Positions 9,899 to 17,615 of a stretch of 17,615 bases of DNA are shown here, one piece after another (positions within the stretch are counted from its first letter, which is position 1; each line of letters opens with the position of its first letter). The DNA lies in contig JAKOGH010000231.1 in assembly GCA_024811115.1 (NCBI GenBank), positions 1 through 17,615 of the forward strand. The letters run 5' to 3'. A program made the position numbers and the translations under genes. The notes below the pieces were generated by a model. It was not told the DNA's origin and ran no database searches. It saw only the letters and a list, made by a program, of their open reading frames with translations. Origin of the DNA: Terana coerulea. Its lineage: Eukaryota > Basidiomycota > Agaricomycetes > Polyporales > Phanerochaetaceae.

Positions 9899-11241
9899 TC
9901 ACGAATAACTTACTCCACTCATGTCGTACGTTGAATTAATATTCCCGAACTCTACGTGTCCAGTTTCTTTGGCATGCTCTCTTGCTCCCTTCTCACCTTT
10001 GAGGCCCTTTTTACATACCTGCGTGCAGTATGGATTAGCATACGGGATATCTCAGAACAGCCGGGGTGTCTTACCTGGCAGCGCAGATCAAACGTTGCTG
10101 TGTTCGTATATGCCCTCTTCGCCCTAAGGATATCCGCCAACTTCTTCGCAGCACTCAGCATAGGGTCATCGTCGCCATTCTTCTCTTTCGGCACGATGGT
10201 CTGGTGGAAGTCGTCGGGAACATCGAGCATAGGCGCAACCGTTGCTGCGTCGTAATGGATGCCAGAATAGACAAGAATGCAGCGATTCCCGGAGTCGGTC
10301 TCCAGGGGCGGCGTAAACTTGTCGATGCGACCGGTCTCAACATCGACAGAGGCAATCTCGGTCGAGTAGTGCTTGGCGAGGATAGACAACTCGATAGCCC
10401 CGCCCCACGAAGACGGCTTCAGGATGGTATTTATGTAGTCTTCTCGTGAACGCCTATTCCACCAAGGTCAATGTTACTGAGGATGCGAAGCAAAGCGCAT
10501 ACAGCCACGTACCCTAGTATTGCATCTGTCCATGTAAGCGTGTCTTTGCGTATCTCATCGGCGACAACTATTTCGGCCTTATAAGCACTTGGTACGAGAA
10601 GGACTTGCGTTTGCGCACTGACTCTTTCGAATTTGCTGTGCCTTCGACATGTTTTGCTCAAACACCAGCGCAATGGACGAAAAAAGACACGAGTTGTCGT
10701 CCGGCACAATCTGGAAGAGGTTGATATTGAGAGAGCCTGTAATATAATTCCGAAATGACGCACGCGGTGGACCAAATACCCGCCCTCTGTCGCGACATGG
10801 TCGGGTCCGCTCGCTTGGGACGTAGTAGAATTTGGGGTTACGGGTTCAGTGACTTGCGACCTCGTAAGACCAGTCATCGGAGCAGTAGGGGAGGCGCGGG
10901 ACGTGCGGTGGATGTTTGCGATGATGTTTGCGCATTGGAGGTTCTGGAAGCCTCAGATTTCTGCGTGACAATCAACTGCTCGCCTTTCTGCAGACCAAGA
11001 CTCTCTAGTGGTAGCTCTGGTATCAGCGTCAAACTATGCGGGGATACCCAGCCTTGACTTTCCATCGAGGAGATGAGCGTACTGCGCATTATGAAGGCAG
11101 GATCGACGTACGTTCTTGCAGAGATGGTGGGATCTCTGTGACGGCGAATATCTCTTGCTGAAGGTCTTGAACAGTAAATTGATCGAGATCAACTTGTATT
11201 GTGGTCACCCCTTTCGGATGCCTGAGTCGCACTGGTGTCAT
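9899..11241 (-). CDS. OTU1: Ubiquitin thioesterase OTU1 (YOD1 family), with two one-base shifts in the assembly
   Basis: Cysteine deubiquitinase of the OTU family that works with the Cdc48/p97 ATPase in yeast and animals. Exons (minus): 11241-11112, 11057-10764, 10710-10623, 10567-10513, 10453-10075, 10018-9899, about 355 aa. Domains in order: UBX-like (VRLRHPKGVTTIQVDL, then SLTLIPELPLESLGL), a low-complexity linker, OTU domain with PDDNSCLFSS (catalytic Cys150), SSWGGAIELSILAKHYSTE, and VYSGIHYDA (His256), and a C-terminal C2H2 finger (Cys315, Cys318, His331, His337; CQVCKKGLKGEKGAREHA). Two single-base losses occur in exon 2: G run 11040-11043, where one more base gives KAGYPPHSL, and G run 10888-10891 in the linker, giving RPAPPPTAP. 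All other phases close. Met at 11241 is chosen because the conserved domain begins there; the frame stays open upstream to 11391. The last 13 residues after EFG are unusual, so the end could differ. Confidence 0.9.
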
Positions 11242-12075
11242 GTTGGCGGTTGAGGTGAATGTTGTTGTGAGACCCGCGTTGCACCTCACTCGGACGTTGC
11301 GAGCTTGGGCGCTCCTCAAGGCATGCGTCACCACACGTGGCACGGGCGCCGGTAGGCTGTAGCCTTCAAATTTGACCACGGCGTAGAACAAGGGGCGTCC
11401 GATTCAACAATCGTCGGTAATGGGCACCTGAGAGAGCGCCCGAGAAGCGCCTGAGGGACCCCGAGCTGTATGTTGACTAAGATACCAAATATGGAAGCTG
11501 CGGTCGCGCAAGATACTCAAGACATGCGTACCAAGTTTCTAGTACACAAAGTAGAGGATAATGTATGCACCAGAAGACAAGTATTATACTACTGTATGCT
11601 CTAGATGAGTGATCGAAGATGTAGGATGTACAGTGAAGTGAATGGGGTAGGGATCTGACAACCGTACACCACTGGTTATGGAGGTGTCGCACACTTCCGC
11701 AACCGGGCTCACAGAACCCAGTCAACAGTTCACTGATTCATGATGCATAATGCTTGAGCCATTGATACGATCGCAAAGGGTTTCTAGTGGGAACGGAAAG
11801 TACCAGCTTACATGACTTGCTTAGTGCAGCCAGGCAAAGTCTACAGCTGGTCACTGAGTGGAGTGGAAGGTATCGGCATTGCTGCATTGTATTCGAGGTA
11901 CTGGTAATTTACAATAGGAGATAATGGAGAATTGTGAGTTGCGTCGGTCGAGGCAAGATCGAGTCGTTCGTGGGTGCGAAAAGGGTCATGGGGGCTACTG
12001 AGGTATGGGCTGCAAGATTCTATGAACAGAACAGTGTAAGGTCATATTGGACCGAGAGATTTACATAACTCACCT

Positions 12076-12132
12076 AATCCGCCCTCATTCCATCTCAAGA
12101 CCTCCCATCTTCTGCTCTCTCTCTCTCTCTCA
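12076..12132 (+). repeat. Pyrimidine-rich tract with (CT)n microsatellite
   Basis: A C/T-rich strand ends in about eight CT units near 12115-12131. In fungi such tracts often lie just upstream of transcription starts, so a plus-strand promoter is possible, but no plus-strand protein gene follows. Confidence 0.65.
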
Positions 12133-12226
12133 TCCAGCCTCTTCCAAAATCCAACGACGAGGGAAGACTGGAAACCAAAGACGAGAAACTAGGTAAAGAG
12201 ACATTACACGACGTTACAGAACACAA

Positions 12227-12284
12227 GTCAGGCAGCATAATTGCCTGTGAAGCTGACCATGCAGCTCACAGGACACTGCCTGAC
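12227..12284. other. Strong two-tier stem-loop (possible structured RNA)
   Basis: The outer arms GTCAGGCAG (12227-12235) and CTGCCTGAC (12276-12284) pair perfectly over 9 bp. Inside an asymmetric internal loop (8 nt against 3 nt), CCTGTGAAGCTG (12244-12255) pairs with CAGCTCACAGG (12262-12272) over 11 bp with one bulged A, closing a 6-nt loop. About 20 pairs in 58 nt is far from random. No family is recognised; RNA function is an inference. Confidence 0.55.
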
Positions 12285-12620
12285 CGTCCCGCAACATCGT
12301 GTTAAGCGAGGTTGGTGGAAGAAACTGGTCGGGCGACGTCGCGCCTCTGCATGAGCACCGTGAGAACGAAATCTCTGACGGGATCTCACTGTACCTGAGG
12401 ACCCCGTTCAATAAGCGCCAGGGTTAACCCGGGGGTAGTTCGTTACCGAAGATTGTTGGATCGGACGCCCCTTGGCGTAGAATATGAATTTCTTACTTTT
12501 CCACATATACGCGCTTTCCCCTCACAAAGCTCAACTTCCAGAATAACAGCTTGCGACCAAAAATATGGATTATAGCATCTAGTAGCAAATTTAAAGAAGT
12601 AGTATGCAGACTTTAATGTG

Positions 12621-14030
12621 CTAGACTTCGCTTTCGACTTCCTCCGCTCCTTCAACTTCGTCATGCTCATCTGTATCCTCGTTCTCCATCTCGGCCAAAA
12701 CTGCCTGAACCTTCTCAATAGCTTGAGAGTATATTGGAATGATACCGCTGAAGTAGATGTATGCACCCAACATAAGGCTCGCGGTCCCGAAAAACCCCAG
12801 CGCATCAGGCGGAACTTGTGCTCTTTCTCGTCCCATGCCGGGGAGCTGAGCTTCGTATGCTGAGATGGCGGAACACGAGGCAAGATGGAGCGAATTGAGA
12901 AGTCCTGACTATGCGTCTCGGTTCGTGGAAAAGATGCCTGATCTGGGAAGGCTGTGGATAGGACTCGGTCGCAATGTTCCACAAGGCGGGGGTAAGATTC
13001 CAACACTAGCTGCGAAAGTAGTGTATCGGGCTGAGGGCCCGCAAGAGATGAATGTGCGCGGCAAACACGACATCCAACGTCGTTGGGCTATATCGGGAAT
13101 ATGTTACCTATGCACGAAAGCAGCCCGGGAAAATGAAGGAATGAGCTCTACTCACAGTTCAGTGTCATAGATAAACCGACGCTGGCCGAGCTGTCTGGCA
13201 TAAATATCCAGGAATGCGCGGGCTTTGTCGGTCACCTGCGCTGGCCGTGCTTAGTGTTCTGTTCAATACCGACGCTGGAGACCGGCTTACCTTTTTGCGT
13301 TCTAAGCTCTGCTTGAACTTGAGCTTTTCCTCTGCCTTCTTACTCTTCCTCTGCCGAGGCCGGAATGAGAAGCGTCTCTTCTCTTCTCGTTCTTCTTCCT
13401 CGATTCCTACCAGGTCCCACAGCGCCGCGGCTTCCAGACGAGGTTTGTATGATTGGCGTATGCGCTCCGGAACATAGTAGCATTGAGGTACGGGAAGTAT
13501 AGCGGCGAGTCTGTGACGCGTCTGACGCGTCCAATTTGCGCTGAGCGAATAGTAAGAGTGAGCCTAAGAAGGGTGGAGTTAGTCCCGCTATGCCCAAAAG
13601 CTGAACGGACACGTACCACGAGGTCACCCAACGCAGCATCTACATGAGCCACTCGCGCAGTGTTCTGCGCCTTATCTGCCTGGCTCAGGATGTCGTCCAG
13701 ATGCCAACCACCTTCTCTTGCCAAGCGTGCGGCGTACTTGACGATGGGCTCGAAGCCTGCGACGCTATGCGTGCCATGCGTGAGGTATGGTAGTTGACCT
13801 GAGTAATAGCGAGTTTCAGTGATAATAGCAAGTATTCGTGAAACGTGCACCAACCTACCACTCGGCGAAAGGTCCGGATTATTGGTGTACTGGATGGAGA
13901 ACTTGCCAGCGATGCTAAGTTGGAAGTACAATAATGTTGAGACACATGGAGGATCCAAAGACAGTATATCGTCGTGTTTAGGCCAGATATGCAACGTAGG
14001 ATGGGTTGTTGAGTGAGAAGGGGTCGCCAT
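12621..14030 (-). CDS. SAM37: SAM37/metaxin-like subunit of the mitochondrial sorting and assembly machinery (two one-base shifts in the assembly)
   Basis: Outer-membrane subunit that helps insert beta-barrel proteins. Exons (minus): 14030-13859, 13798-13617, 13563-13291, 13235-13156, 13087-12621, about 391 aa. Motifs: TLHIWPKHDDILSLDPPCV (near residue 12, metaxin/Tom37 N-domain), NPDLSPSGQLPYLTHG, GFEPIVKYAARLA, ARVAHVDAALGDLV, LPVPQCYYVPERIRQSYKP, a charged linker rich in Glu, Lys and Arg (EEEEREEKRRF), FLDIYARQLGQRRFIYDTEL, LPTTLDVVFAAHIHLL, SYPRLVEH, and a C-terminal hydrophobic stretch (GTASLMLGAYIYFSGIIPI) followed by an acidic tail. Two single-base losses fall in exon 5: at GGGCCC 13035-13040 (adding one base gives RAPQPDTLLSQLVLES) and at the A run 12790-12794 (adding one T on the coding strand turns WGFSG into WGFFGTASL). 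With both restored the last exon closes exactly. Met at 14030 is used; an in-frame Met at 14063 is possible. Confidence 0.88.
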
Positions 14031-14425
14031 GATGTTGGCTGGGCACTTGCTTGTCCGGAGCACGTCACGCAGAAAGTCGAGGTCACCGGGTCACTATAAC
14101 GGTCAAAGTCACAGTCACGTCACACCAATAGTGTAAGTAAGTAGCATCATGAATGCGCGACTATGCTGCCATAGTCTAGAGATGTAGCAATGCCTTTGAA
14201 GCATGAACCATTTCAGCATGTCAAGATAATACATCTCCTGCAGTTTGACCCAAGTTAAAGTACATATTTGCCAGCCAGGGCCAATGGTATCGGCGGTACA
14301 CGTTGAGTGCATGTATGTAGTAAGTTAGCATATTGAACGGTTATCCCATTGGAAAGATCTGCCACTTTCCAGACGGAAGTACGGGGTTCAGAGTTCCAAC
14401 GTACCCCGCCCTATGTGTGTAGCAC
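14031..14425 (-). promoter_or_regulatory. Upstream region of SAM37 with GTCA cluster
   Basis: Between 14080 and 14126 the plus strand carries repeated GTCA/GTCAC words, ending in GTCACGTCACA (14114-14124), about 84-94 bp upstream of the SAM37 start. The identical 11-mer is in the AP endonuclease/PUS4 divergent promoter. No gene is seen in the remaining sequence up to the F-box stop codon. Confidence 0.5.
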
Positions 14426-16356
14426 TTAGCTACAATGAATAGATCTCCTCCTAATATAACATGAAGTCAGTAAAAGGTCTATTGAATACTACGTGAAACG
14501 AACACTTACCGCAGCTTGCGTCGATTATCCGCGTACTGAGTTACTACCACAAAATCTTCCCCCAATACAAGTTTATCCCAAGCGGACCACCATGATGCCA
14601 CCAATCCGTAATTCGGCATGGTCGGGAGAGTATTGCGAGGCAATTTGCGATAGGGCATACTACTCCACAAAGGGCTGCGCCACAGAGTACGGTCGCTAAA
14701 TTCTGTTGGATCGCACACGAGAGTAGAGCGGTCAAGTGAGATATTGGGCGCGCAGTAGTCTTGGCGGATGGATGAGGGAGAATCAAACTCGTAGAGGCCG
14801 TCCACTGTACTGAAATTGTTCGCAATGTCATAAGCCTGGTCGAAACCAGGCGGCCGTATGGTTTCCACCCCCGCGCGACGAATGGAATATTCGTGCCTTG
14901 TCACTCCAGCTCGACCACGGTATCACCGCGTCCCCGGTCGATCGGCTTCCACGGGACTCAGACCTGAGAAGCTGGCGAATGGTCCCCGTAGGCATAATGA
15001 TGTCGAGTGCAGCCTTGACTTCATCTCCAGTTCGAACCGATGTACTAATCATCAAGTACGCCCCATGTTCATACCGTCGAAATATGATCTGGTCGTCAGA
15101 GTTGCTGCCGTCTTCGCAGGGTGGTGTGTAGTCGCATGAGATCTCTATGTCGCTATAGCTGGCTCCTTTCTCTAGCTCGGGGAGAGCCAGGAGAAGCGAC
15201 GCGTTTCTTGCGACATCGGAGTAGTCTCGTAGGTTGAGGATGCGGCAAATCGCAATGCCGTAGGTGGGAGGATGAGGTGGAGGATACATCGATTTCATGA
15301 ACGGTCGAACGAGGTGCTTTGGATCTATGAAGGCAGTCTCTGGACCGGGTACTTTTGGTTCGAAGTCATTGTATAACGTCTGCATATGACATAATCAAAA
15401 TTACATATGATGACGAACACAGAAGGTACGGACCAAAATATAGCTGCCGTTTGCCCAAATCCAGATGGACGTGGCGCAGAACGACCCCGCGTTGGGGAGT
15501 TGCTTTTGTATTTTGCATGTGACCATCGCTTGAAATATCCTGACTGAGAACAGCCCCTCAGCTTCGAATTCGATTATGGGAAGTGAGGCTTCAGGATGTG
15601 TCTCGCCCGTGAGTGAAGATAATATATGCATGCGGTACGCCCTGAGAATGCTGTGAGCTCTTGCTACATGCTAAATGAGAGAGCAAATCTTACCCTTGAC
15701 CTGTTGACTCCACAAGCACCAGTAGATTCTGGCTGTAATCATATGCGAAACAATTCGTGTAGCACGGGAGATTACTGAGAGTCCATTCCTTGCCAGCACG
15801 TCTCCTAAGTGTGGACGGAGGGTGTATGATAGTGATCGTTTGCCCCACAAGCTCGCAGTACGTTGGCCCGAACGCGCGATGGCACCGCTGGGAATTGACG
15901 TTTTCGACGACTGTCACAGACTTGTCCGTCCATTCCAGTGTCTTGCATGCGGCCCGCCACTTTCGTAAACTGTCCAACCGTTCGGAAAGCCTGACATGTG
16001 GTGAGGGACAGTCAATGACACGCGCGAGGAAGCATTCGATCTGGTACTGAAGCGAAGCGGACTGCTGGACTACGCTTCGGAAAGCAGTTGATACCTAGCC
16101 GAGTATGTCACCGCACTCCGCCACGCCTCTGAGATCGGACACTTACGCGAGAGCAAGAAACAATTTCCTTGCCGGTAAGGTGCTGGAGTATTAACACGAG
16201 CAGCTCGAAGCTGAGTCTTCGATCAAACCCATGAGCTTCAAAGGCCGATTTCGTGGACGATACTGGAGTTTGCGCGAGCTGTTTCACTTTCTCGTCCATG
16301 TCATTGTTGGTTTCGGTCTTCTCCTCAGCGCTGCGTCTGCCCTCGTCGGTCGCCAT
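14426..16356 (-). CDS. F-box protein (probable one-site frame error)
   Basis: Likely substrate-recognition subunit of an SCF ubiquitin ligase. Exons (minus): 16356-16147, 16094-15694, 15641-15434, 15379-14510, 14450-14426, about 570 aa. The F-box spans residues about 47-85 and crosses intron 1: LSFELLVLILQHLTGKEIVS, CSR|VSTAFRSVVQQSASLQYQIE. Downstream LRKWRAACKTLEW, LLVLVESTGQG, MHILSSLTGETHPEA, AVIPWSSWSDKAR, MPYRKLPRNTLP and KLVLGEDFVVVTQ follow the pattern of large Agaricomycete F-box families with a beta-rich C-terminal region of unknown ligand. In exon 4 the frame changes near the C5 run at 14868-14872: upstream reads IFHSSRGG and downstream VETIRPPGFDQ. Exon 4 is one base too long (or two too short) for the flanking phases, so a run-length error is likely. 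ATG 16356 is the first good start; the MITE begins 48 bp upstream of it. Confidence 0.82.
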
Positions 16357-16404
16357 CAAGTCAATAAAAAAGTAAGTCGCGGTAAGTAGTGTGGTTGAAT
16401 GCTA

Positions 16405-16786
16405 CAGCAGATTGCATATCGTTAGCCGTATCCAAAAATCCGCCTCCCTGCGGGATGTGGAGCCAGCCGCGCTTAACGCCTCCCGAAGCCACCAAGCGCC
16501 AGGCCAGCGTCCCGCGGCTTGCTCTCGGCAGCAGTTCTACTCACGAGCAATAGCCCTTGGACGCACTTGGGTCGCTTTTGTATGGGTACCTGAGCAGGTG
16601 CTTTGGTTCAGGAATCCTCTCCATTCATTTTGCAGCATTTCTTGTTGGTGTCGGTGTGTAGGAGTGCTGGCGAGGCCAGGCAGGCCGAGGACGCCCGAGG
16701 GCGCTTGTGCTGTCCACGGTGGGGCAAGCGCCACAGCGGGGAGGGCGGGGATTTTTTGGATGCGGCTAACGATATGCAATCTGCTG
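16405..16786. mobile_element. MITE, non-autonomous DNA transposon with long TIRs
   Basis: Terminal inverted repeats start CAGCAGATTGCATATCG at 16405 and end with the reverse complement at 16786. They match over about 38-40 bp with one substitution and a one-base run-length difference, and weaker similarity continues to about 58 bp. TA flanks both ends (16403-16404 and 16787-16788), as expected for a TA target-site duplication of Tc1/mariner-like elements. The 382-bp interior is GC-rich and has no transposase, so it would have been moved by a partner element elsewhere. Confidence 0.85.
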
Positions 16787-16800
16787 TAACCAGAACAATA

Positions 16801-16947
16801 TTAATGCAGCTGCCTCGGCGCTGTGATCGGCCAACGCCGCCTCGTGGGCGCATCACCGAAGGGCGCTAAACTGGTCGTCCTCTTACCGCCATGTCCTCGG
16901 ACATACGGGCACTTATAATTACAGCCGCGGCCACAGCAGCAGGACAT
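16801..16947 (-). CDS. Small Cys-rich ORF, tentative
   Basis: A 48-residue ORF begins MSCCCGRGCNYKCPYVRGHG, with five Cys in its first 13 residues and a good start context (CACCATG). Upstream on the same strand there is a TATA-like ATTAAATATCC (about 17025-17035) and a GTGCAC palindrome (17041-17046) that gives TGCRCNC-like words on both strands. A strong donor (GTAAGA) follows the Cys-rich part, so the true product may be spliced. The cluster recalls metallothionein-type metal binding, but it is far too short to assign, and the ORF may be chance. Its stop lies 14 bp from the MITE end. Confidence 0.25.
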   Translation of the reverse strand: MSCCCGRGCNYKCPYVRGHGGKRTTSLAPFGDAPTRRRWPITAPRQLH

Positions 16948-17615
16948 GGTGAGGCGCAAATAGTATCTCCTTTATTTTGCTCAGTAATTTGGTTGTAGAA
17001 GATCATCAACTCGTGGTGGTACTTGGATATTTAATGCAGAGTGCACCCGGCGGCCCATAAACGTTTGAACTCGCGGTGAGTAACGACTTGCCCATCCCTT
17101 GCGTCACCAGCCGTATTGCGATGTATTGTTCAGGCTCGGTGCTGACGGAAATTTACGTGCTCAGGGAGTTGGGTACTAGTGCTGGACAAACTAAGTTACC
17201 TTGCGAAGAGAAGGTCATCTGCCACCATCACCGCCGGCGGGAATGCGATGGGCACCCTTGTGCAGTTTCATCCAACCACAACGACTGATTGATATGAGAA
17301 GGTGTGTACGGAATTCTTCATCAGAACCCAGATGTCAGTCGATTTACTCCCGGAACCCAGGTAGCTGGCTATTCTAGGCAGCGCGGCTTCGCTACAACAA
17401 TACGATCTGCATGCAGTAGTAGCATGCTCTCAGGCATGACCTCGGACCGCTTCTGGACTACCGCGCAGAGCTGCGAATGGACTACTCATGCGACGGCTTG
17501 CATCTCGGTGCGTTTCCAATGGGTCACGTCGCGTCTCTCTCACACCGCAGCCTTTTATGCAACATAGTAAACGTGGGCTCTATCTGTTGCTCGTAAGGTT
17601 GACGCTGAGCTGACT
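16948..17615. other. Right-edge region without a recognised gene
   Basis: ORFs at 17076-17288 and 17304-17567 (+) have no clear domain. The segment NPDVSRFTPGTQVAGYS (about 17325-17375) faintly resembles part of medium-chain dehydrogenases but lacks supporting neighbours. The first ~120 bases may be the promoter of the small Cys-rich ORF. Confidence 0.4.

Larger units (their letters stand above)
11242..12620. other. 1.4-kb intergenic region between OTU1 and SAM37
   Basis: No protein gene is supported. The minus-strand ORFs at 11477-11725 and 12214-12411 show no motif. The region has a pyrimidine-rich tract with (CT)n and a strong hairpin, listed separately. An in-frame 50-residue upstream extension of OTU1 (11242-11391) is possible but looks unlike the family. 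Confidence 0.5.

Noticed and set aside
10066..10449. 127-residue plus-strand ORF
   Set aside because: Antisense shadow of the OTU1 catalytic exon.
11052..11057. Alternative OTU1 exon 2 acceptor (start at 11052) that would avoid one frameshift
   Set aside because: It keeps the frame open but removes the conserved GYPP turn of the UBX-like domain; the 11057 start plus one base matches family length. Kept as a second choice only.
11242..11391. Fifty-residue N-terminal extension of OTU1 from an upstream Met
   Set aside because: The conserved domain starts at the 11241 Met and the extension has no family-like features; likely 5' UTR.
15025..15045. GGTTCGAAC-like word recalling a tRNA T loop (minus strand)
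   Set aside because: It lies in F-box coding sequence and no acceptor, D or anticodon stems can be folded around it.
17304..17567. Fragment of a medium-chain dehydrogenase (PDVSRFTPGTQVAGYS)
   Set aside because: Only one short resemblance; the flanking sequence lacks the zinc or NAD motifs in any frame.

Overview
The window looks like nuclear DNA from a basidiomycete fungus, probably an Agaricomycete. Genes are dense, on both strands, and split by many short introns (mostly 51-68 nt). The protein set is also typical of that group: BTB and F-box adaptors of Agaricomycete type and a lineage-specific serine-protease-like family. The exon structures below were rebuilt by hand from splice sites, reading phase and remembered family motifs. 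No search was run.

Layout. Positions 1-1482 (-) hold the decayed copy of a basidiomycete GDSG-containing (trypsin-like) protein. After about 1 kb without a gene come a SIRT5-type sirtuin (2551-3797, +) and, convergent to it, an exonuclease III/APE1-type AP endonuclease (3948-5527, -). The endonuclease shares a 218-bp divergent promoter with a TruB/Pus4 tRNA pseudouridine synthase (5746-6950, +). A 1.8-kb gene-poor stretch with a diverged duplication and microsatellites follows. Then come four minus-strand genes: a BTB/POZ protein (8788-9705), the OTU1/YOD1 deubiquitinase (9899-11241), a SAM37/metaxin subunit of the mitochondrial sorting and assembly machinery (12621-14030), and an F-box protein (14426-16356). 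A 382-bp MITE with long terminal inverted repeats lies just upstream of the F-box gene. Next to it is a very small Cys-rich ORF (16801-16947, -). The last ~650 bases hold nothing I can identify.

Functional themes. The sirtuin, AP endonuclease, Pus4 and SAM37 are all plausibly mitochondrial or dual-localised. OTU1, BTB and F-box proteins belong to ubiquitin pathways. Nothing shows that the genes are co-regulated as a cluster, except that the APE1/PUS4 divergent promoter and the SAM37 upstream region share an 11-base GTCACGTCACA motif.

Main cautions and leads. (1) Four otherwise well-conserved genes carry six one-base losses, all inside or beside mononucleotide runs, and the F-box gene has a seventh run-associated shift. 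This looks more like homopolymer undercalling than gene death, whereas the first gene is a true pseudogene. (2) A strong 58-nt two-tier hairpin sits in a gap with no gene, about 95 bp after a pyrimidine-rich tract, and may belong to an unannotated structured RNA. (3) Two introns appear to be of GC-AG type. (4) The sirtuin has Ala where SIRT5 has its specificity Tyr. (5) AP endonuclease and Pus4 each have a second in-frame ATG after a presequence-like N-terminus.
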